Below are positions 46,390-58,347 of a DNA stretch of 64,000 nt, one piece after another. Positions within the stretch are counted from its first letter, which is position 1; each line of letters opens with the position of its first letter. Below the pieces are notes generated by a model. That model made no database searches, was not told the DNA's origin, and saw only the letters and a list, made by a program, of their open reading frames with translations. This DNA comes from Oxytropis ochrocephala (lineage: Eukaryota > Streptophyta > Magnoliopsida > Fabales > Fabaceae), in the NCBI GenBank assembly GCA_020916435.1, contig CM037088.1, positions 54,843,217 through 54,907,216 of the forward strand. Direction: 5' to 3'. The translations under genes and the position numbers were made by a program.

Positions 46390-49175
46390 ATCTCTGACAT
46401 CTATTATATTCCAAATTTGAAAGATAATTTGCTGAGTATAGGTCAATTACAACAAAAGGGGTTGAAAGTTGTCTTTGAAGACGATAAATGTGAAGTGTAC
46501 CATAAGGAAAAAGGACTAATAATAACATCTACTATGGCAAAGAATAGAATGTTTGCAAAGTGAAAGCCTTTCCAAGCGATGCATCATGTTTGCAAGCTAT
46601 TTGTGAAGACATAATGAGAACTTTGGCACAAGCGTTTTGGGCACCTTGGCTACTGAGTGGATTGAGGTTGCTGCAGCAGAAAAACATGGGAAGCGGTGCG
46701 CTGAATTTACTACGATTGATGTGGTGTGTTGAGTGCGCAGACAGAAAGCAACACAAAGAGGCAATGTCTAAAGCAGACCAATTGGAGGGCATCAAGGAAG
46801 CTGGAGCTGATTCATTCAGATATTTGTGGGCCCATTACACCAGAATCCAATAGTAAGATGAGGAGACAACTCACAGCTGCCTATACTCCACAACAAAACG
46901 GCAAGGCAGAGAGAAAGAATAGAACAAGAATGAATATGGTTAGAAGCATGCTAAGTGAGTCTAAATTGCATAAACAATTTTGGCCAGAGGTCATGTTAAG
47001 TGGTCATTTTACATTTTGAATAGATGTCCATCTTTGTGTCGATCAAGGATATCACCCCGAGGAAGCTTGGAGTGATGTCAAACCGTCTCATTAGGCACCT
47101 TAGAGTATTTGGATGTGTAGCTTTCATGCATGTTCTCGATAATCATAGAAAGAAACATGATGACAAGAGTGTAAAGTGTATATTTCTTGGGGTGAGTGAT
47201 GAGTCTAAGGCCTATAGACTATACAACCCAAGCCTACTAAGAAGATCTTAACTAGTAGAGATGTTGTGTTTCTTTGAAAATGAGATATGGAAATGGGACA
47301 CAGTAGAAAAGAAGAATCTGCAGAGTGCAGTTTAGACAAAGATCGACAACAACAATAATGAGACACAGAGCAATCGAATCGAATGTTGAGGTAAATGTCC
47401 CCGAGCCTAGGGAGGAAGTTCACAAAGTGAAGGAAACTCGTGTGAACACCGAGAATGAAGCGAGAAAATGAAGTTAGTGAGGATGGAGAGGAGAACAATC
47501 TAGGTGTGAGAATCGAGAAAACCTCCCGCCTACCTTGATGACTATATGGTTGGTTGCACTACCTTTGATGATTGCAATGAAATGTACAGCTTGATTGCTT
47601 GTGAAATAGGTGATCCTCTCACTTATGAAGAAGCAGTCAAGCATGACAAGTGGAGAAAGGCAATGGATAGTGAGATTGCATCCATTGAAAGGAATGAAAC
47701 ATGGAGATTAGTTGAACTTCCAAAAGGAGGTAAGAAGATTGGAGTGAAGTGGGTCTATAAAACGAAATTCAATGAGGAAGGAAAGATTGAGAAACACAAG
47801 GCCAGGTTAGTGGCCAAGGGGTATGCCCAAGAACAAGGTGTTGACTACTCTGAGGTATTTGCACCTGTGGCAAGGTGGGATACCATAAGAGCTATTTTGG
47901 CAGTGGTTGTTAATCAAGGTTGGAAGGTTTATCAACTAGATGTCAAGAGTGCATTTCTCCATGGTAACTTGGAAGAAATAGTACATGTTGAGCAACCTAA
48001 AGGTTATGAAAGAAATGGCCATGAGAGTAAAGTATATAGATTGAAGAAGGCTCTATATGGTCTAAAGCAAGCTCCAAGAGCTTGGTATAGTAGGATTGAA
48101 TCCTACTTTGATAAAGTTGGTTCCAAGAAATGTCCTCATGAGCATACCCTATTCACCAAGGAGGATGGCAGAGGCAATTTGTTGGTTGTTAGCATCTATG
48201 TTGATGATGTATTGTTCACTGCTAGCAACAATGAATTAGTTGAAAATTTCAGAATTACGATGAGAAATGAGTTTGATATGACAGATTTGGGTGCTATGAG
48301 ACACTTTCTGGGTGTTGAGGTAATACAAGGAGAGAAGAGTATCTTCATTACTCAACACAGATATGCTCAAGAGGTATTAAGTAGGTTTGGAATGGCTGAG
48401 TGCAAGTCAGTGTGTAGCCCTGCAGTGGTTGGAAATAAAATGAGCAGAAACGATGACAGTAAACCAGTAGATGTTACAGCATTTAAACAACTTGTGGGTA
48501 GCCTCATGTACCTCAATGCAACGAGAGCCGATCTCACCTACTCAGTGAGCTTAATTAGCAGATACATGGACAACCCCACAGAGAAGCATTTGATGACAGC
48601 CAAGAGAATTTTAAGGTATCTGCAAGGTCATCGCAGACACGGGAATTCTATATAGGAAAAAACGAAACATGAATTGATCGCATATTGTGATAGTGACTAT
48701 GCAGGGACCTTGATGATCGTAAAAGTACTTACGGATATGTGTTTCTTTTGAGTGGAGGAGGCGTGTCATGGTCATCTAAGAAGCAGCCCATTGTCACACT
48801 CTCCACTACTGAGGCAGAATTTGGGTGCAGCAAAGACATTGTGCATGCCAAGGAATTTGGTTAAAAAGGATTCGGATGAACCGAGATCGAAAACAGGCAA
48901 ATGTCCGACTATGTTGTGTGACAATAGCTCGACAATAAAGCTATCAAAGAACCCGTGAATGCATGGGAGAAGCAAACACATCGATGCAAGGAAGGGGTAA
49001 TTGAGTTAAATCTTCGCTCCATTGTTGATCAATTGGCGGATATCCTAACCAAGGCTTTAAAGACAGATAGCTTTGTTAAACTAAGGAATTGCATAGGTGT
49101 GTGTAGACTTGCTTTGAGAGTGACTTGCTTGTAAATAATCTGCAAGCTTGAAAGCTTGCAGATTATGGGAGGAAA
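46390..49175 (+). pseudogene. Copia element 2 pol, 5'-truncated and decayed
   Basis: Begins in the region before integrase (ISDIYYIPNLKDNLLSIG, 46390), shows damaged zinc-motif sequence with stops, HSDICGPITPESNSK, then jumps to RQLTAAYTPQQNGKAERKNR, so about 75 residues of the integrase core, including the second catalytic Asp, are deleted near 46855. Reverse transcriptase is intact in one frame at 47546-48655 (GVKWVYKTKFN, LDVKSAFLHGN, catalytic YVDDVLFT, KQLVGSLMYLNATRAD). RNase H (48656-49133) has frameshifts but keeps CDSDYAG, DNSSTIKLSKNP, KHIDAR and ADILTKAL. Gag, protease and the 5' LTR are missing. Strand is opposite to Copia element 1. Confidence 0.88.
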
Positions 49176-49405
49176 TGTTGTAATAACTAGGTGTAATTAG
49201 TAGACTACTTTGGGCCACATGTATACATTTTGGGCCTTTCTTTGGTAGTATAGAGTTTTGGCCCATTTATCTGTTGTAATGAGCTAGAACCTTAGTAGCT
49301 TAATGTGTAATTTGATCTGATGTAATAAATACAGAAAATGTAATGCAAAGTGTAACAGAAACAGTTCATTCTGTTACTTTCAGTTGAAATCCATCGTTTA
49401 CAGCA
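49165..49405 (+). mobile_element. Polypurine tract and 3' LTR of Copia element 2
   Basis: ATGGGAGGAAA (49165-49175) is a typical polypurine tract, followed by an LTR starting TGTTGTAATAAC at 49176 and probably ending TTTACAGCA at 49405 (230 bp). The 3' end is not confirmed by a second LTR. Confidence 0.65.
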
Positions 49406-50516
49406 ACTACTTGGTCCCAAATTTCACTACCCAACTCGAAATTGCCCTCTAAATCTGTTTCCAACCTCTATTTCATCAAAAGAAGCACCGTTTGACGCAT
49501 ATTTCCACTCTGGTGGACTGTTTTTCGCACTTCCGGTTGGAAAAATGGACGCCATTTTCGGATTCTACGCATCGAAACCTTCAGGAAGCACTAGTCTCTT
49601 TTTCATTTCGACAAAGTCGACATCGGAGTCCTTTTTCGGTGAGACAGTTACCGTAATTCAGTTTTTGTTCATTTAGGCTTCGTTTCAGTTTTAGAAATTC
49701 CAAAATAATCTGTTTATAGTTACTATTGTTTTTGTCCACAGTAGTAGTTCGCTCCCTATACAACCTCGTGGAATTTTCTTCGCGCCCGTTGAGTGTTGAA
49801 CTGTTGCTCCCGGCACTCTTGTTGATACCGCAGACTAATTTTATCGAGGTAAGGGGGTAGTTTGACTCTTTAGTAGTTAGTATGTGAGACAATGAGCAAT
49901 AGGTATGTCCCACGATCCCTAGGCTTCGCGCAACCCTAAGCTAATTAGTACCATTGCCACTGTGATGGGTAAAGTATTTAGTGGTAGTTATAAATGTATA
50001 TGATTGCTATAGTATGACTGATAATACTGTAGGATTTGATTGAATGAAATTAATGAGTAGCTTTAAGTCAATGAGTACCACTACCGTCGTGATGGGAAAA
50101 CTATTTAGTGATATGTATAAAGGTATATGATTGATAGAGTATGACTGATAACCTTGTATTGTTGTTTGAATAGAAACAGTGGATTTGGTGCATGTTAATA
50201 TGTTAATTTTCATGTATTGAACGTTGGTGTTAGATGAGGTTTGGTTAGACTAGATGAAATTAATATTTGATTCTCAATGTGATTTGGTAGATGCGTTGAT
50301 AAGACACTTTAGTGCGTTGTTGTTGGTTAAATCTCTTAGTGTTGTTGTTGTTGCTACCGTGGTTGCTCGTTGTTACACTTGTTGTTATTGTTAAGTAGTT
50401 ATATCAAAGTTGCTAAGTGGTTGTGCTGTTGTTCTTTAATTGTTCTTATATTGAAATTGTGTAGTGATTGAATAACACATATGTCAAAGTTGTTAAGTAC
50501 TTGTTGCTGTTAAATA

Positions 50517-50627
<111 letters not shown>

Positions 50628-50855
50628 AAGTTGTCAATTTGTGGTTGTTGTTAAATAGTTAAACTAAAACTGCTAATTGTTTGTTGTTGTTGTTGTTATA
50701 GTTGTTAAATAGTACATACAATCAAGTAGTGAGTTGTTATTGTTAAATAGTATTCCAATACTAGTTGTTAAGTTATTGTTGTTGTTGTTATTAGGCACCA
50801 CTTTGGAATAGGTTCATGCCTCATAGTGTCCATAAGGTTGTTGTTATTGTTGTCC

Positions 50856-51200
50856 TAGTGTTAGTAGGGCGTTATCGGGTAAGGTATCCCGTTCAGGCAT
50901 GGTATCCTGGTCCTGCGCTTGTCATTGTTGTTAGTAGGGAAATATCGGGTATCCCGTTCAGGCATGGTACCCTGGTCCTGCATTGGTCTTTGTTGTTAGT
51001 AGGGCAATATCAGGCAAGATATCCCGTTCAGGCATGGTATCCTGGTCCTGCGTTTGTCATTGTTGTTAGTGGAGCGTTATCAGGCAAGGTATTCTGTTCG
51101 AGCATGGTAACTTGGCCCTACTATTGTCTCTATCGTTGTTAGTGTGGTGTATCAGGCAAGATATCCTATACGGGCATAGTGTCCCAGTCTTGTTGTTGTT
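50856..51200. repeat. ~70-bp minisatellite in the gypsy LTR
   Basis: Five units with GTTAGTAGGG, TATCAGGCAAGATATCCCGT, TCAGGCATGGTATCCTGGTC and CTTGTCATTGTT. Unit starts are about 50861, 50932, 50994, 51065 and 51135 (62-71 bp apart). It is followed by GTT/GCT trinucleotide-rich sequence to 51350. Confidence 0.9.
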
Positions 51201-51230
51201 GTTGTTGCTCCTGCTGTTGTTAATTATTGG

Positions 51231-51261
<31 letters not shown>

Positions 51262-51902
51262 GCTGCTGCTGTTGTTAAATATTATTGATGTTGCTGTTGT
51301 TGTTGTTGTTGCTACTAGTGGTGTTAATAATTATTGATGTTGTTGTTGTTCTTGTTCATGTTGATAGTTGTTGTGATATTCTTGTCTCATAAATTTTGTA
51401 TGTGATGCCTTGCTATTTTGTCAAAGTTGTTGCTATAAATTGCATTGCTTGTTTATCTCTCGTACATGAATGTTGCTTGAGTGTATGATGACTAACCCCT
51501 TTTTTGTGGCTATGCATGCACCATTGTGTATGTATAGAGGATGTGCTTGCTGTTATACCCCAATTTTGTCCGTATTCTTTTTCCAGCTTTAGTCGTTTAT
51601 TTTATTATTTGTTCTGAAGTCGCGCAATTGCGAGAATCATTAAAAAGGTGTCTCATTTACCAACCCAAGTCAATCTCAACAACCTCTTCCAAATGCCGTT
51701 GTTTAAATTAAGAATGCGCGCGAATGATCGATCTTTTCGCACATTCTTTAATTGAATTTTCGTATTTGGGCCTAGTCGAACTTAATTGGGTTTATCCGAG
51801 TCGTTTCCTTGCAAATGGGTTTATTCGAGTTATTTTCTCGTAATTTGGCTCATCATGCGGACTTCTTTTCTATTTTTATTATTTTGTCCTTATTTTGAGC
51901 AC

Positions 51903-51954
<52 letters not shown>

Positions 51955-52212
51955 CAAAAATATCAAAAAAAAATCTATTTAATTTTATTTACATTTTAAA
52001 AAGTGTCTAATTGTCCAAAATGTCCAAAAATACAAAAATGATAATATTAAAAATACAAAGAATATAAAAACGAAAATTAAATAAAGGAGCAAAGATCAAG
52101 TAATCTCTAGGGTCTTCTTGCTCTCCAAGATCGCTCAAAGCAAGCCCACATTATCGAGATCTTCAAAAGTCTTGGTCAAACAAAGAATTAATGCTAAAAC
52201 CTAATTTCTACC

Positions 52213-52220
52213 TATAAATA
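52213..52220 (+). promoter_or_regulatory. TATA box in Ogre-like 5' LTR
   Basis: TATAAATA, conserved in all three Ogre-like LTRs of this subfamily in the window, upstream of a conserved CTAAAACACACAAAAACCAA stretch that may hold the transcription start. Confidence 0.5.
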
Positions 52221-52656
52221 AACGGTTAGCCTAGGGTCTAAAACACACAAAAACCAAGGCAGAAAACTACTGCTAAAATCACCCAAAAATAGGATTAGAG
52301 TTTCACATCGAAACCCTAATCCACTAAACGCGGTTCTGAGGTTTCTAAGATCTAAAGAAAGAAGTCATGAGTGATCAAGCGATCCACGATCAAGGAGAAT
52401 CAACAAGATATGAGCCGTAACAGGAGCATAAATGAAGTTTGAGTCGAGTTGGTCTTGTATCATCAGATTTATATTGCTACTGTTTTCATTATTATTTCTT
52501 GTTGGTCTTGTATCATTAGATTTATATTGCTACTGTTTTCATTATTATTTCTTGTTGGTCTTGTATCATTAGATTTATATTGCGTGGCGTTTTATATTCC
52601 TTTTATTAGAAACAGAAAGATGCATCTGTTTTCATATGAATTTAGACTAATTAGAA

Positions 52657-52709
<53 letters not shown>

Positions 52710-53158
52710 GTATATTCTTAACCCTATGAAATACTAGAAAGCATGCTGTATACTTGTAGAGAGAGGATGACATTAACAAAGATAAGACATAAAAGCATAA
52801 AATAAGGTGAAAATAAAATTTGCGGGCAAATTGAGAATGGAGGAGGAAAGATCAGATTTTTTAGGTTTTTTTTTAGTTTAGGTTTGGGCCTCAAGTAGTG
52901 TCCTTTTGCTTTGTTTTTTTTATATTCAGAACGCTATTCGCACCCCTCCTGTTCATGCGCGCGCCCCTCCCTCACTTAAGCCCAGTTTTGCACACTGGGC
53001 TCCCGTATGCGAACTGGGCTTTCTTTTTACACCTCCTATTAATTATACAATCCCCTGCGACTAATAAAACCTCAATTTACAATGTTCACCCCCTGTTTTT
53101 TCTTTTTAATTCTTTTCTAACCCAAACATAAATAATTTTTCTCGCGAGATTAATTAAA

Positions 53159-53600
53159 CGGCTAAGTCGGTTGTACAACCGGGTTAGTCGTTATTTTAGG
53201 GCCAATGAGGCGGAAAGGTTCAGTAACCCTGAAAACTTAATAAATACGAATAAACTATTTTTCCTAAATAAACGGCTAAGTCGGTTGTACAACCTGGTTA
53301 GTCATCATTCGAGACCAATGAGTCACATCTGATTCAGTAATCCTACAAAAAAAACTTAATAAAATATAAATAAATATATTTTTCCTAAAAAATAGGGGAC
53401 TAAGTCGGTTGTACAACCGGGTTAGTCAGCGTTCTAGAACTAATGAGCTGTACAGTTCAGGAGTTCTAGAATACCTATTCTAAAACTAACCCACCTCACA
53501 CCAAATCGATTTCTTTCAAACACTCAAAAACCATTTTCAAAAAGTAGGGGACTAAGCTGGTTGTACAATCGGGTTAGTCGTCCTAGAATCGAGTGAGTCA
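53159..53600. repeat. Four GGTTGTACAACC palindrome units, 5' LTR
   Basis: Units start near 53159, 53273, 53399 and 53551. The first three have the perfect 12-base palindrome GGTTGTACAACC; the fourth reads GGTTGTACAATC. Confidence 0.9.
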
Positions 53601-53996
53601 TGCATGGATCAAGGAATCCTAGGACCCCTACATTAAAAGACACCAACCAACAAACCTTTTTCAGGAAGAACTACGTAGCTTTGATTCCTCCATTGCATCC
53701 GGAGGTACGTAGGAGCGAGACTCAACTCTTGTCAAGCACTAAAAAACAAAAATCTAAATAAGTCATTTTCTTTACAAATAAAATGGTAACAATTAAATAA
53801 ATCTTAAATTAATTAGACAATAGGATGTCGTGGGGTGCTAATACCTTCCCCACACATAACGACTCCCGAACCCTAACAACGCCTTATCTTAAAACCTAAA
53901 GGGATTTTCCGAATTTGCCCTTAAACTAAAATTTGGTGGCGGCTTCCTTAAGAACCTTTCGAAGAATCCTTTCCCAGATTTTTCGGTCGCTACAGC

Positions 53997-54014
53997 TGGC
54001 GACTTCACTGGGGA
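53997..54014 (+). other. Primer binding site (tRNA-Arg type)
   Basis: TGGCGACTTCACTGGGGA, two bases after the LTR end. Expected tRNA-Arg-complementary sites in Ogre elements read TGGCGACTC-T-CTGGGGA-like; the match is close but from memory. Confidence 0.75.
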
Positions 54015-57000
54015 CTTAATTCTTTTTAGAGAGTCAAAACCTAGTCTAAATAATTTAGGATTAATTCAATTTTTACCCTTTTATTTATTTATTTACTTTT
54101 GCGTAATGATATTATTTATTTGTGTAAACCTTAGGATAGAAGACGATATTTGTATATATGTTTGTTTGTCTGTTTGCAGCTTTTGGGTTGTTTTTTAAAT
54201 TGCTCCTACACACACTTCATTTCTACACTTCACACACGTGAGAAAAGTCTTCTACCCGGACTCGAGCATAAACCTAAGTTAGAAGCGAGATTGCGTAGTG
54301 ATGGCTCTTGGGGACGACGTCTCGTTGGGTGGTCACGAAAATCTCACCTAGAGTTTGATTCCTTTTGAGGATGTCATCCCTTCTAATAGCTTGCCTATTG
54401 CTGGGGTCAGTGTTCTTGACTGGAGTCCTTGGCTCTAGGGACCATGTGTAGGATTCTTTAGAACTATCCCTGTGAGGTTCACTATAAAAGAAACCTTAGA
54501 CCCACTCTGTAAGATACATTTCTAGGGTCACAAAGGAGTTTTATACACTCGCATTCAAACAAATATTTATGCATACCGTCTTCTATCAAAAAAAAATATC
54601 AAAAAACCAAAAATCATTTTTTTTTACTACTTTTTCAGAAAATATATATACCACATGCATACAGCAAATAAACATCTACTGTTGCATGCACTTTTATGAC
54701 CGTCAGAGAATTTAAATCTTTACCTTGGAGAGAAGCCGTGCACGCTGAAGTCAAAATTAAATTTTGTACTTTACTCTCCAATGAAAAGTTTATAATTCCC
54801 CGACATGACGAATAAAATCATATATTACAATTTCATACACACACATCACATTCGCATTTCACATACATTCATTCGTTCATTCGCATTCTCATTTCATGCG
54901 CATTCATTCATTTGCATACTTACATCATGCATTATAAAAACGAAAAAAAAACATAATTTTGAGAGAAAGATTGTGATGAGAGGTGAGGCATTCTTGTGAG
55001 ATAAATAATTCTTTTTGAAAAAGTTTAGCCATACTTCGTTGCAAGCTCAAGGCGTTTAAAGCCACTCGATTTTCCAATTTTTAGCTTGCTCACATTTTTA
55101 ACCAAACGTTGCATCTCTTCCATCCCATGATAAATGACCGAAATGTCCATCAAAAATTTCTATCATGTTTTAACTAATAATAACTCTCACGAAGCATTTG
55201 TGTAGTGACTTGGGTAACGTGTGTGTTTATTTTTGCTCGAGTCGGTTAGCGTCCCTACCTTACTATCATCCCCTCACAAAGTCTAAATCCCACCCGACCA
55301 CCCATAAAGTACATACTCCCCACATCAGTACATAGTTGACGTTTCGGTTGGTTCCCCTAGTGAAATAACACTTTAGGCCCTCCATACTGGGGCAAATGTG
55401 TGATCTCTAAAATACCTTGTCAACGTTGTATTCCCTTGGTGCAAGTCCTTTACAAAAAAAAATGATTCGAAAAGGCCCGTTAGGTTGAAAACTCATAAGA
55501 GCGGCCTAAGCAAAATTAGGGCATAAAAAAAAAAGAAATAAAGAAAAAAAAGCAAATATATAAAAGTAAATAAATTATTGTCCTTAAGTTAAGTTTTGAG
55601 AAAACGAGCAATCATGATTTGAAATGAAGTTTGACCATCTTCCCATATCCTCAAGAAACCCTTTGCCACCCACTTTAAGCCAAAAATCCAAAAACCTTTC
55701 AATCACCCTAGACAATGATCAATTCTACATCAAAGATAGTGTATCACTTTTATCAAGTCACTCAGCTCGAAAGAAGGAAAAAGAAAAAAAATCAAAACCA
55801 AAAAAAGAAAGTGAAATAAAAAAAAATAGGAAAAAGCAAAAGTGGTACAATCATGAGCCGATACTTCTTACCATTAAATGCATAAGAGATCATTGTCTGA
55901 AACAAACCCCCAAACACTTCCATTGTCCTCAATATCCTATCCTTCATAAACCATTGGTCAAGTCACATCCCTAAACAAGTCCATCCTACCATGAGACACA
56001 TCAATTATTGTCTCAATAGACCCTCAAACACTCCTTTGAGCCTAACAACCATTTCCTTCATCACCCATTAGCCAAGTTACATCACCAAATCATTTGTCCC
56101 ATCAATCATCAAACACTTCATTGAGCCTAATAACCCCTTCTTTCACAAACCATTAACCATTAGCCAAATCATACATACGCTTCAAAAAAAAAAATCATCC
56201 GTCCCATCAATCCCCAAAACTACCTTGAGCCCAATTATCATTTCCCTCATAAATCACTAAACCATCGGCCACATTCCGATTAATGACAGATTGCTTTTGT
56301 TTTCTCAAAGTGTTAATCTTAGGACAAATAAGTTTATTTATTTACAATATGTTTGCTCAAAAAAAATATATCTCAAAAAAAAAACTCAAAAGAAAAGAAA
56401 AATCAAAAGGCTTGCACCACAGGATTCATTCAAGTTACAATTATACTAAGGCAAGGTCTAGTGATCACCAAGTGTAGTTTTCATCATAGCAAACTCAAGA
56501 CTATTGTAGTCTGAGAGTCATTCTAAAGATAACCAAAAGCTTATACTAGGATCGTCACCTAGATCCTAAAGTGGGGCATCCCTTTCACCATCTATTTGAA
56601 CTTGGGGAATTTGTCCAGTGTGCATCCCATACCACTCCCAGCCTATACAGCCGTATTTAACCATCTCCAAAAACCCATAACCCTAACTCTGTCACCTTTT
56701 CCAATCCCACAAAAGGCAACCATTTGAAATACCATTCCAAGTGGGCAACCCTGTCACTCTTCACTCCACCTACAAATAGGGACATTCACCGTACGCCCAT
56801 CTCATCTCCATTATACTCCCATCCATAAAACCGTACCGGGGCAATTTCTCAACTCATTACCCAAAATGCTAGTCAGGGCAATCTTGTCCTTGCCATAAAT
56901 GGGGCAACACCAAACTCTATGGGTTGAGACAAAATCTCTTGCTCTATGCCTTTCATTCCAAAGCCAATGCGTTCCCCATTCATCATTTTCTACATCTCTA

Positions 57001-58347
57001 GCTTGTTAGCACTAGACAAGGGCAAGTTATTCACTCACAATCATCAAATCTAAATTGGGGCAATCTCGTATTTCTTGGCTTGGAAAAACCTACCTTTCAT
57101 GACATTGACGAAGACCAGTCATTCATCCTTTCATGCGTCGCATTCGTCCATAACCTTAAACCAAGTTAACTGACTCATTCATCTATGTTTGCACTACTAT
57201 ACATCTTCACAAAACAATGCTTTAGAGAGAGAAAACACAAGTTGATCATATGATGTTGGAAATCCACTTATTTAGCTTTGTGGACCAAAACTTCGGCCAT
57301 CATGGGGCATCAAAATGGAAGAGAAAAGTAAGCGAGCTTGCAAATATAGTATTTTTTCACATCAGTGTCTGTAAATAACAACTTTGAGATTGCCGAAGTT
57401 TGAATCAAATCTAGCCTTTCCAATGAATGATCAATCTCCACCTCTCACATCCAAAGTCTCACATCTCATCATCACAAAAAAGGTGTTTCTACACCCAAAT
57501 CAATCATTTCATATCATCGCACCATAGCATTTGCATTCAACCATTTCATCCACATTCGCATTTCATGCATTTATTGTATACCAAAAAAGAAGCAAAAAAC
57601 TAAAAAACAAAAAAAGAAAAGAATCACCTATTTCATTCATCACATCGCCAAAAATCAACTGTTGCATGTATTATTGACACTGTATATGCATTACATGAAT
57701 TGACTTCAAGTGTCGATCCCTATATTTTGTTCCTCTAGTATCAGCGCTTTAAGCGTTGATCTCATATCATATCACAGATCACCGGTTGATCCTTCGGACC
57801 GAGTGGTCCCCGAGAGCACTACGCTCCTTCGATGCCCTAAGTGGCCCGAGTCCAAACGTCGTAGTCGAGCCCGACGGACCTTCCAGACCCGCGTGGTCCT
57901 TCCGGACTAGTTGTGTCACCTAAGACATGGTGGACGTCCTCTATTGGTCAACATATCGATTCGGATCGATCTTGACCCGGCGCGCGAATCTAAAGGCCCC
58001 TCGGATCGTTTTACTAGTATCTTGTGTCTAGTAGCGCTCCTTCGCACCACGATGGTCCTCTATTAAGGCCTAGGCAGCCTTCTAGACCCCGAGTGGTCAT
58101 TCAGAGCTTTAGTGCTCCTTTAAGGCCCCAAGCGGCCCTTGAGCCTTAGTGCTCCTTCGGATCCCGGCGATCCTTCATTTTGTTCTCGGTTAATGCACCA
58201 AGTGTTAACCAGCCCCTATTATTCCTTAAACTTTACGTGTCCCCTTAAGCGGACAAAATTAGCGTCTATCTTATCTTTATTCCTATTTCTACTACGAAAG
58301 TTCGAGAAATCATCACTTTCTAGTAAAATACTAATAAAGAGAGCATT
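54015..58347 (+). other. Coding-free interior of the Ogre-like element
   Basis: No retroviral-type domain in any frame. The 54015-54600 part looks like an Ogre leader. 55440-56480 is A/C-rich with many CCAAACACTTC and CATTAGCCAAG-like words. 57200-57700 is AT-rich. Just before the 3' LTR is a GC-rich repetitive block (57730-58200). The longest open frame (55624-55974) is low complexity and not supported. Confidence 0.75.
57730..58200. repeat. GC-rich degenerate repeats before the 3' LTR
   Basis: Repeated words such as TCCTTCGGACC, GAGTGGTCC, AGTGCTCCTT and AGGCCC recur at roughly 40-60-bp spacing. The composition is far richer in G and C than the rest of the element. Position matches the hypervariable 3' untranslated tandem repeats known in Ogre/Tat elements. 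Confidence 0.7.

Larger units (their letters stand above)
51551..53994 (+). mobile_element. 5' LTR of the Ogre-like element
   Basis: A 2444-bp LTR, TGTTATACCCC … GGTCGCTACA. It contains (AT)n runs at 51915-51951 and 52659-52705, three copies of a ~53-bp GGTCTTGTATCATTAGATTT unit at 52450-52595 (the 3' LTR has two), and four GTTGTACAACC units at 53159-53600. Confidence 0.92.

Noticed and set aside
55624..55974. 116-residue Lys-rich open frame inside the Ogre-like element as a gag relic
   Set aside because: No gag, zinc knuckle or other motif; composition reflects an A-rich stretch.
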